From positions 1-64,000 of the forward strand of contig NZ_RXLZ01000013.1 in the NCBI RefSeq assembly GCF_003970865.1: DNA of 64,000 bases. Direction: 5' to 3'. This document shows positions 57,932 through 64,000 of the stretch, one piece after another. The notes under the pieces were generated by a model. The model did no database searches, was not told the DNA's origin, and saw only the letters and a program-made list of their open reading frames with translations. This stretch comes from Stenotrophomonas maltophilia. GTDB taxonomy: Bacteria > Pseudomonadota > Gammaproteobacteria > Xanthomonadales > Xanthomonadaceae. The translations under genes and the position numbers were made by a program. Within the stretch, counting starts at the first letter, position 1. Each line of letters opens with the position of its first letter.

Positions 57932-59029
57932 CTATGCGTCTGCGCTAGCAGGCGCATAGACCTGATGACCCGGCAGCGCACATGGGCCGGCATACACAAA
58001 AGCCACGCTTTGCCGCGCCCGAGTGAAGGCCACGTAGTACTTCGGTGGCGCGGTGATACGCGCTGGATCGGCCGTGCGCAGGTACTGCGTCAACGGCCCG
58101 TTCGGAAAGATGAGGACTCGACTGTAGGTGCGGCCCTTGCACTGCCCAAAGTTCACTGCCGGTAGTCCGTCGCACTCCTGGCGCCGGTCATGCCGGAGCA
58201 CGGTGGGGGCAAACTCCTGCATGTACGCAGCAACGTCGCCGGGGGCGACAAGGTAGATGCCATCGTGTCCGGTGACCTCGCCATTGCCTGATTGGGTGCG
58301 GGGCATCTGCGGATAGAGCGTGTCAGCCATATCGCACAGGGCCTGGACGCAGCGCAGACTGATGAGGCGGTGATCCAGCTGGCATAAGCCGTCCGACTCC
58401 CAGATCTGAAACAGCGCTGCCAGATTGGGCCCGCGATACTGGCTGTGCCTTAGCGCATAGTTGGTGGCATACGTCGCCTGGCGCGTATCACCCACCAACG
58501 TGATGGCGATATCGCTCTTCAACAGCCGCTCGACCAGATCCAGATCAAAGCCGGCCAGGTCCTGAACTTCGTCGATGTAGAGCTCGTCGTACATGGCCGC
58601 CAGGCGTGCGATGACCTGACCTTGGGTCAGCTCATCGCAGCGCACAGCAAAGTCGGCGGCCCGGTCCGAATACATCCGGTTACCTGCCAGGTAGTGGCGC
58701 GCCACCTGGGTGCGCGGGGCCCGGTTGTTGGTGACACCGTCTACGAACAGGATGGTCTCGATGCGAGGCTCAGGGCACAGTGCCGCCTGGTACGGGCGGA
58801 TGCACTCGCGCAGCAGAAAGCCATACCAGCTGTGCAAGGTGACATGCGCGGGGACCGCGCCGGCGTGGACCTCAAACGAGCGCCGGATCTCTTCCAGGTT
58901 TTCCAGCGTGTAGGTGACAATCGCGATGCGACGCCCAGGTCGCTCCAAGGCCTGCCGGACCAGCAGCGTGGTCTTGCCCGAGCCTGCCGCTGAGAGCAGT
59001 ACCCGGTTAGGCGATGGCACGCTGGACAT
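57932..59029 (-). CDS. UvrD/Rep-like helicase, GajB-like partner of OLD nuclease
   Basis: The 365-residue protein has SF1 motifs in order: I (LLSAAGSGKTTLLVRQAL), Ia (VTYTLENLEEIRRSF), II (LYIDEVQDLAGFD), III (ITLVGDTRQATY) and VI (YVAFTRARQSVAFVY). It is much shorter than GajB (about 494) or UvrD (about 720); the 1B and 2B domains are small or missing. Its start overlaps the end of the nuclease gene by 23 bp, so the two are co-translated. In Gabija the helicase-like protein joins the GajA nuclease complex and senses DNA ends. Confidence 0.85.
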   Translation of the reverse strand: MSSVPSPNRVLLSAAGSGKTTLLVRQALERPGRRIAIVTYTLENLEEIRRSFEVHAGAVPAHVTLHSWYGFLLRECIRPYQAALCPEPRIETILFVDGVTNNRAPRTQVARHYLAGNRMYSDRAADFAVRCDELTQGQVIARLAAMYDELYIDEVQDLAGFDLDLVERLLKSDIAITLVGDTRQATYATNYALRHSQYRGPNLAALFQIWESDGLCQLDHRLISLRCVQALCDMADTLYPQMPRTQSGNGEVTGHDGIYLVAPGDVAAYMQEFAPTVLRHDRRQECDGLPAVNFGQCKGRTYSRVLIFPNGPLTQYLRTADPARITAPPKYYVAFTRARQSVAFVYAGPCALPGHQVYAPASADA

Positions 59030-60587
59030 AGTCCGGGAACCTGATCGAGTGAGGGCTGTTGAAGATCGCCAGGGCCGTATCGGTCTTATGGCCTTTCATG
59101 TACTTGAGCAGCGCCACCTCATCGGCGAAGGTCTTGCCCAGCACGGTGTTGAGCTCAGCCAGCGAATTGGCTTTGATCAGCTGCTCTTCCAGCGATGGGG
59201 CGCTTTCATCGGAATCGTAGTAGATCGCGGTGAGGTGCTCGGCATAGCGTTCCTGTACAACCGCGATGTCGCCATCGTTGTCGGTGATCACCTTGGCCTG
59301 AATTTTCAGCCGATCCGCAATCTGCAAGAAGCGTTTGAATGCCAGCGACTTGACCGAGATGATGTCCACGCCATGGGCCATCGGCGCCACGCCGTGGTGG
59401 TCGCTGTAGGCACGCTGCACGATCAGCTCATCAGACGGGCCTTCCACCAGGATCGCCTGCTTGGCCAGGATCAACCGCAGCGTGTCGTGGCCTGGCAGCT
59501 TCATGAAATAGTCGTGCGTATCGCTCGGCAGCTGGTCCAACTTCATCTGGCCCTGCGCGCTGAACAGGATCACGTTGTCCACGCCCAGCTTGTTCAACAC
59601 GAAGCTGCTGTGGGTGGCGATGATCACCTGCTGGGCGGTGGAGAGGGCCGCAATCTTGTCGATCAGCTGGGTCATGCTGGAGAAGGACAGATGGTTCTCC
59701 GGCTCCTCGATCAGCAGCACGTGGGCCGCGCCGGCCGCGTGCATCGCTAGTTTCATCTTCACCGCGCTTTGCTCGCCCTTGCCGGCCTGGGTGAAGGGGA
59801 GCTCATCCAGGTAAGGTGACAAGCTGGTTTCCCACGTTGAGCGCGGCGATGTGTCCACACCCACCGTCAGTGCCCGGTGGCTGATGTCCCCGGTGTGCTC
59901 GGTGAGGTAGGCATTGATTGCCGCTACATCCGCTTCTTCGGAAAAGCTCTGCCGCATGCGGCGGAAGCTCAACGACAGCGAGACGCGCTGCGCAGGCGTC
60001 AGGGCCTGTTCGATGATGCCGGCGATATAGCGATCGGCACCGGACAGCGTCTTGATGCCGTGCGTGTCGATGATGGTCGAGTCGAACGGAATACTGCGAG
60101 CGGTGACGCCATTGTTGGCGAAGGAATACCAGCGCACCGTGTAGTACTCCACCGGCAGGCTGACCGCACCCTGGTGCTGCTGCAGGTAGGCGTTGAACTC
60201 CTCGCGGTAATCGTCGTTGAGTTCGACCAGCAGCCGGATGCCGGCGGTATCCAGCCGCAGCGAGTTGTTGGTACCGCGCAGCGACGCCAGCGCAGCGTCG
60301 CCTCCCAGATACGCTTCGATGGAGATCCGCGGTGGCGATGCCGGCGTACCCGCGGCAAGCGCTCCCAAGTACTCCTGCACCGTGGGCTGGTGGAACAGGT
60401 AGGGCGTGAGCTCGTAGGCGAGATTGCGCCCATGCAGCTGGCCGGTGACCACCGCGTGGATGGCCTCCAGCAGGGTGGACTTGCCGACCTCGTTGTCGCC
60501 CACCACCAGGTTCATGTGGGCGTTGAGGGGCAGGTCCAGATGGCGAAACGACTTGAAGTTGTCGATGACGATACGTTCGATCGGCAT
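59007..60587 (-). CDS. OLD-family ATPase-TOPRIM nuclease, GajA-like
   Basis: From ATG 60587 (AAGGA upstream) the protein has 526 residues. The N-terminal AAA ATPase reads IDNFKSFRHLDLPLN, Walker A VVGDNEVGKSTLLEA, signature-like KGEQSAVKMKLA, Walker B VLLIEEPENHLS and a switch His in IATHSSFVLN. The C-terminal TOPRIM has ILVEGPSDELIV and KVITDNDGDIAV. This is the class 2 OLD layout, with a UvrD-like gene next to it: the Gabija arrangement, an anti-phage system that degrades or nicks DNA when nucleotides fall. The frame extends further upstream to 60836 without a domain and across the regulatory palindrome. Confidence 0.9.
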   Translation of the reverse strand: MPIERIVIDNFKSFRHLDLPLNAHMNLVVGDNEVGKSTLLEAIHAVVTGQLHGRNLAYELTPYLFHQPTVQEYLGALAAGTPASPPRISIEAYLGGDAALASLRGTNNSLRLDTAGIRLLVELNDDYREEFNAYLQQHQGAVSLPVEYYTVRWYSFANNGVTARSIPFDSTIIDTHGIKTLSGADRYIAGIIEQALTPAQRVSLSLSFRRMRQSFSEEADVAAINAYLTEHTGDISHRALTVGVDTSPRSTWETSLSPYLDELPFTQAGKGEQSAVKMKLAMHAAGAAHVLLIEEPENHLSFSSMTQLIDKIAALSTAQQVIIATHSSFVLNKLGVDNVILFSAQGQMKLDQLPSDTHDYFMKLPGHDTLRLILAKQAILVEGPSDELIVQRAYSDHHGVAPMAHGVDIISVKSLAFKRFLQIADRLKIQAKVITDNDGDIAVVQERYAEHLTAIYYDSDESAPSLEEQLIKANSLAELNTVLGKTFADEVALLKYMKGHKTDTALAIFNSPHSIRFPDYVQRAIA

Positions 60588-60859
60588 GCACAGTCCTTTG
60601 ATGGCCAACGGGCTCGGTGGCGGAGCCTGCCTACGCCCTGGCTGGCTTCCTTCCGCTCTGGGCCATACTACCCAGCGATCGCCGCCCTTGGGCGGTTTCG
60701 TACTGTTTTGGCGGCTGGAAATGGCCGAAACGCCTGTTACGCGGGATAATTCAATATTATCCCGCTTGATGTTTGGGTCGCTGGCTCGGCCTTCTTTGGC
60801 GTTGAGTAGTACGTAATTACATGGTATGTAATACATTACGAAATAACCGGAGAGGACGC
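60588..60859. promoter_or_regulatory. Divergent regulatory region between the OLD nuclease and tnpT-like genes
   Basis: It contains the palindrome GCGGGATAAT / ATTATCCCGC (60741-60765) and, next to the tnpT-like start, an AT-rich block with CGTAAT (60812-60817) inverted as ATTACG (60835-60840) and an inner GTAATTAC. The second block is a likely KfrA/TnpT operator. A related AT-rich block (TATGTAATGTATAC) precedes the outer tnpS start. Confidence 0.55.
60741..60765. promoter_or_regulatory. Second candidate recombination core, related to 45965-45987
   Basis: GCGGGATAA and TTATCCCGC are perfect 9-bp arms around the 7-nt spacer TTCAATA. The pattern G-GATAA-N7-TTATC-C is the same as in the core between the outer tnpS and tnpT. 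It lies beside the tnpT-like gene of the inner element, consistent with its rst core. Confidence 0.6.
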
Positions 60860-61912
60860 ATGGCTCGGTCTGGCTTGTACAAAAGCGATGTGCAACGTGC
60901 CCGGGACAGCCTCCGGGCCGAAGGCAAGAACCCCTCGGTAGACGCCGTCCGCGTGGCGCTGGGCAACACGGGGTCCAAAACCACCATCCACCGCTACCTG
61001 AAGGAGCTGGAAGAGGAGGACGGGCAAGGCGTAGGCGCCAAGATTGCCGTCAGCGACGCCCTGCAGGACCTGGTGGCTCGTCTGGCCGAGCGGCTGCACG
61101 CCGAGGCCGAAACCGTGGTCGCTCAAGCGCAAGAGCGGTTCCAGGCCGAGCTGCACGAGCGCACCCAAGCCTTGGAGCAGGCCCGGCAGGACACCGGCAA
61201 TCTCAGCGCGCAGCTTCAGCGCACCGAGACGCTGCTACAGACAGAACGCCAGGCGAGTGAAGTGGCCAGGGGCGAAGTGGCCAGCCGCACCACCGAACTG
61301 GCCCAGCTGGAGGAGCGCATTGCCGGCCTCACGGCGCGGCTGGCAGAGCACGAAAGCCACGCGCGCTCCCTGGAGCAGAAGCATGAGCATGCCAGGGAAG
61401 CCCTTGAGCACTACCGCACATCGGTCAAAGACCAGCGCGAGCAGGAGCAACGCCGGCACGAGCACCAAGTGCAGGAACTACAGGTCGGCCTGCGCCAGGC
61501 CAACGAGGCATTGACCGCCAAGAACCATGATCTTGTGCAGCTCAACCGGGAAAACGGCCAGTGGCTGGAGCGTCATACTCGACTGGAAAAGGAGGTGGCG
61601 CAGCTGCGTCAGACCATCCAGACGCAACAGGGCGAGCTCGATACGCTGCGCCTGACGGCGGCCGAACACCAGGCGGTGCAGGTGCGCTGGGGCCAAGACG
61701 CTCAGAGTTTGGACACCGCTCGGCAAGACCTCGCACAAGCCAGAACCGAGCTGGCCCAGGAGCGCGAACGACGCGAGCAGGCCGAGGCGGAAACGCTGCG
61801 CGCAACCGTGCGCCTGAGCACCTTGGAGCCGCTGTTGGCCCAGCTACAGCCGGCCAGTGCCGGCGGCAAAGGCGCCAAGCGGATCTCATCGGAAGAGACG
61901 CCGGCGCCATAG
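60860..61912 (+). CDS. tnpT: TnpT/KfrA-like coiled-coil DNA-binding protein (inner transposon)
   Basis: From ATG 60860 (GGAGAGG upstream) the protein has 350 residues. An N-terminal KfrA-type DNA-binding domain (LYKSDVQRARDSLRAEGKNP, then TTIHRYLKEL) precedes a very long coiled coil rich in Glu, Gln, Ala and Arg (about 75-330). In Tn4651-type transposons TnpT binds the rst site and stimulates TnpS. Unlike the outer element, its recombinase is about 10 kb away, next to tnpA, with efflux and defence cargo in between. Confidence 0.87.
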   Translation: MARSGLYKSDVQRARDSLRAEGKNPSVDAVRVALGNTGSKTTIHRYLKELEEEDGQGVGAKIAVSDALQDLVARLAERLHAEAETVVAQAQERFQAELHERTQALEQARQDTGNLSAQLQRTETLLQTERQASEVARGEVASRTTELAQLEERIAGLTARLAEHESHARSLEQKHEHAREALEHYRTSVKDQREQEQRRHEHQVQELQVGLRQANEALTAKNHDLVQLNRENGQWLERHTRLEKEVAQLRQTIQTQQGELDTLRLTAAEHQAVQVRWGQDAQSLDTARQDLAQARTELAQERERREQAEAETLRATVRLSTLEPLLAQLQPASAGGKGAKRISSEETPAP

Positions 61913-61957
61913 CCTGCGAAGAGAACACCCGGCGCAACGATCACAAGGAGCTTTGGC

Positions 61958-62584
61958 ATGAGCGGAATAACCACCACACCCCCGGAAATCACCCGTGCCG
62001 TGCGGCGCCTGACCGAATCCGTCGTGCGCGGCGCAGAGCCGGTCTATCTTGATGTACAGCCGGAAGCCGACGCGATCGTGCACGAGTGCTTTCCCAACGT
62101 GCAGGCCAAGGTCGCGCGCGACGGTGGTCAGATGCTGTGCGGGTGGCAGCTGTGGGAATGGCCGCACGTGCTGGTTGAGGCAGAATTCCATGCCGTGTGG
62201 GTCAGTCCCGCAGGGGAAATGGTCGACATCACGCCAAAGCCTGAAGGTGAGACACGCATTCTCTTTGTGCCGGATCCGCGAAGACGCTACGAGGGCCTGG
62301 CCATCGACAACGTCCGCATGCCATTACGCGATGACCTGCTGATCAAGCACTTCATCCAGATGTCCGAAGCGATTGTCCAGGTGATGAACCGCGGCGAGCG
62401 ATCATCCCAGTATGGCGAGGTCAGCGTGCCCGCCAATGAAATCCAGCCTCTTCTGCAGGCCAGAGACTTTCTGGGCCAGTCACTCGGTGCGGGATTGCGC
62501 GAGCATGCACCGTGCCTGTGCGGCAGCGGCAGCAAGTACAAGCGCTGTCATGGCGCGCAAGTAGAAGCATTCTTCCGTCGTTGA
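61958..62584 (+). CDS. SEC-C motif protein
   Basis: The 208-residue protein ends with APCLCGSGSKYKRCHGA, the SEC-C zinc motif (C-x-C...C-H) of SecA and many accessory proteins. The preceding domain (HVLVEAEFHAVWVSPAGEMV, RRRYEGLAIDNVRMPLRDDL) is of unknown function and is seen in SEC-C proteins of mobile elements. It lies 45 bp after tnpT and may be co-transcribed. Its TGA is only 3 bp from the 3' end of the tRNA-like gene on the opposite strand. Confidence 0.78.
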   Translation: MSGITTTPPEITRAVRRLTESVVRGAEPVYLDVQPEADAIVHECFPNVQAKVARDGGQMLCGWQLWEWPHVLVEAEFHAVWVSPAGEMVDITPKPEGETRILFVPDPRRRYEGLAIDNVRMPLRDDLLIKHFIQMSEAIVQVMNRGERSSQYGEVSVPANEIQPLLQARDFLGQSLGAGLREHAPCLCGSGSKYKRCHGAQVEAFFRR

Positions 62585-62587
62585 CGG

Positions 62588-62690
62588 TGGTGCCCCTGGT
62601 CGGAATCGAACCGACGTGTACGCGCTTATCTGGCGCGTGCTCTCACCGGGGTATAAGGCCGGCGCTCTGACCAACATGAGCAACAGGGGC
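62588..62690 (-). tRNA. tRNA-like gene, anticodon UAU, long variable arm
   Basis: The minus strand folds into a cloverleaf. A 7-bp acceptor GCCCCTG/CAGGGGC is followed by discriminator A and an encoded CCA. The D-arm is GCTC...GAGC with GG in its loop. The anticodon loop is CTTATAC (U33 and A37 present) and the T-arm is GTCGG-TTCGATT-CCGAC. The anticodon stem has a C-C mismatch next to the loop. The variable region is 30 nt with a 6-bp arm ACGCGC/GCGCGT, unusual for an Ile-type UAU anticodon. It may be functional, a decoy for phage nucleases, or a decayed integration target. Confidence 0.7.
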
Positions 62691-62782
62691 GTGATCGATC
62701 GATGCGATCACGCCGGTATTCGAGGGTCGAGCTGGCACAGGCGGTTCATGGGGCAAGCATACCGGGGATGGACGCCATGCCG

Positions 62783-63334
62783 CTATCCCCGGGCGCGGCG
62801 ATAGGAGTGGGCCCACGCCGGAGCAGGGATGCGGTCGGTGGCCACCAGCCAAGCCATCCGCAAGGCCTGCGCGTCCACCAAGGCATGGTGGCGCCTGGCC
62901 CTATGTTCCGGATGGGCCGCGAACCAATCTTCCACCAGCAATCCCGGAAGGCCTTCCTTGGACATGCGCGTCATGACCGGGGCCGGCCGGGGGCCGCACG
63001 CAGCAACCTGGGCATCAGGGAGCTCAAACCCATCCAAGGCATACCGCAGCAGCTGAAGGTCGTTCGGGAAATCCGCCATCACCGCCGGCGCGTCGGCCTC
63101 GCTGAGGAAGGCGCGCAGCTCGGTCGTCAGGGCGGCATCCGGCAGGGCTGCGTCGCCGCGGTCTAGCAGCGGGTAGACGCTTTGACGAACGAAGTCGGTG
63201 GGAGCCTCGGGCAGGCTGGCTCGCTCAGCGTAGAAAAGGCGGTCTCCACCTTCGTTCACCAGCGCCAGACTCACCAGCTCGCTGCCCGTTACATCGGCCC
63301 ACTCGGTGCCCAAGAAGTAGTACGTGGTGGCCAT
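62783..63334 (-). CDS. DEDD-type 3'-5' exonuclease-like protein lacking the first catalytic Asp
   Basis: The 183-residue protein resembles small RNase H-fold exonucleases: YYFLGTEWADVTGSELVSLA (exo I region), AVMADFPNDLQLLRYALDGF (exo II region) and HHALVDAQALRMAW (exo III region, with His and Asp). The exo I signature in this group is normally D-x-E; here the Asp is Gly (GTE, codon GGC, one base from GAC). The enzyme may be inactive, changed in role, or read with an error. It is the last gene before the right end of the transposon. Confidence 0.72.
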   Translation of the reverse strand: MATTYYFLGTEWADVTGSELVSLALVNEGGDRLFYAERASLPEAPTDFVRQSVYPLLDRGDAALPDAALTTELRAFLSEADAPAVMADFPNDLQLLRYALDGFELPDAQVAACGPRPAPVMTRMSKEGLPGLLVEDWFAAHPEHRARRHHALVDAQALRMAWLVATDRIPAPAWAHSYRRARG

Positions 63335-63408
63335 GATTGAATGGTGCCACAGCTTCCCGGGGAGGGCCGAGCCTGGACGTGCGGCCGAGGGTAGAATTCA
63401 GCGATCCA

Positions 63409-63462
63409 TCAATCGGTTAGCGAAGATCTGGCCGTGTTCGTAACGATTCCCTGCCAACCCTC
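63409..63462 (-). repeat. Right terminal inverted repeat of the 17-kb transposon
   Basis: Read on the minus strand from 63462 it starts GAGGGTTGGCAGGGAATCG, matching the left end (46283-46336). The element ends at 63462, followed by the AAGCA duplication. Confidence 0.9.
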
Positions 63463-64000
63463 AAGCATGCCCAGGAGTCCGCCCGTCGAGAGCTTGCGTC
63501 GTCCGAGCGGGCCCTAGCTTCCGAGCGTGATGCGCTGGAGGCCAGTTCCCGACTTGTGGCTGAAGAGCTGGCGCAAATGCGTGCAGAGCGTGACGTTGCA
63601 ATCACCGGGGAGAGAATTGCAACTACCCAAGCTTCAGAGCTACAGCACCTGGTCGACCAGCTTCAGCTACAGATCTCTGAACTTGCAGAGCAGCGCGACC
63701 TCGAGCGTCGAAGAGCCGACCGAACCGAGACAGCGAAACAGCAACTCGACGTCCGGCTTCACGAGGCCCTAGAGACGGCGAAATCTGAGCGGGAGGACTG
63801 GACCGAGTACGTCAGATCTGTCGAGAATCGAGCGCTCGGCGACGTGGATCGAGCCCGCCAGGAGGTGAAGGAACTCCAGGTGCAGCAAAGCAAGGCATCC
63901 GAACAACACAGGGCCCTTGAGAAGCAGCTGCGTCAGGACATCCAGGCCGCCCAATCAGCGGCCGCCACGGCCAGTCAGTCTGCCGATGTCCTGCGCGGCA
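63463..64000 (+). pseudogene. tnpT: tnpT of outer transposon, 3' part after the insertion (runs off the window)
   Basis: After the right end the frame AAG CAT GCC CAG GAG continues tnpT from Lys83 with a coiled coil (SARRELASSERALASERDAL, then DVAITGERIATTQASELQHL and RARQEVKELQVQQSKASEQH). About 179 codons are visible and the gene runs past the window edge. The two halves join in frame if the transposon and one AAGCA are removed, so the gene was intact before insertion. Confidence 0.88.

Overview
The window looks like an accessory-rich chromosomal stretch of a Stenotrophomonas (S. maltophilia group) or close Xanthomonadaceae relative. The evidence is a GC-rich base composition, a SMAG-type GTAG stem-loop repeat (6478-6500), filamentous-phage genes of the Zot and DUF3653-like kinds usual in this family, a PACE efflux gene paired with a LysR regulator, and paired SMR pumps. 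Species assignment is inference.

Layout. 1-10.1 kb is mostly ordinary chromosome: a class II UvrA-like ABC ATPase, a LysR regulator divergent from an FAD monooxygenase, a small lipoprotein, a membrane protein, a PACE/LysR pair, and an orphan toxin-tip/immunity-like pair. 10.1-15 kb is a graveyard: an AAA ATPase that has lost its P-loop and C-terminus, an IS3-family fragment fused head-on to a decapitated Zot gene, and two more filamentous-phage genes. 15.1-20.3 kb is a Tn7/Tn5053-like transposition module (TnsA-like?, TniA/TnsB, TniB/TnsC, TniQ). 20.9-22.1 kb is a TetR-SMR-SMR efflux operon. 22.2-27.9 kb is a two-component system divergent from a dsbD-tlpA-dsbG periplasmic thiol operon, followed by an H-NS-like protein. 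28.8-33.3 kb holds a porin, a frameshifted BCCT transporter and a DUF2254 protein. 33.4-36.9 kb is a BigR-controlled sulfide-detoxification operon. 37.1-41.5 kb is a decaying arsenic/chromate cluster, with trxB, arsC and chrA broken and acr3, arsR, arsH and a second arsC intact, bracketed by related 26-bp direct repeats. 41.9-44.7 kb has a Ymh/TIGR02391-like gene and a PIN-like gene, then a membrane protein.

The main result is at the right end. An outer transposon recombination module (tnpS 44840-45928 and tnpT, divergent around a palindromic core) has its tnpT gene interrupted at codon 83 by a complete 17,180-bp Tn3-family transposon (46283-63462). Both ends of the inner element can be read: about 54-bp imperfect terminal inverted repeats and a 5-bp AAGCA target duplication. 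tnpT resumes in frame after the right end and runs off the window. The inner element carries tnpA, a MerR regulator translationally coupled to a tyrosine recombinase, a cation transporter plus CzcCBA efflux operon ending in a detached CDF-type cytoplasmic domain, a two-gene OLD/TOPRIM nuclease plus UvrD-like helicase system of Gabija type, its own tnpT/KfrA-like gene with a second palindromic core, a SEC-C protein, an unusual tRNA-like gene with anticodon UAU and a long variable arm, and an exonuclease-like protein lacking its first catalytic aspartate.

How it fits together: most genes deal with metals and metalloids (Czc, ars, chr), thiol and sulfide stress (Dsb, BigR operon), toxic cations (SMR, PACE) or phage defence, and they sit in or beside mobile elements of at least four kinds. 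Starts were chosen by Shine-Dalgarno and overlap evidence, and several differ from the longest possible frame.
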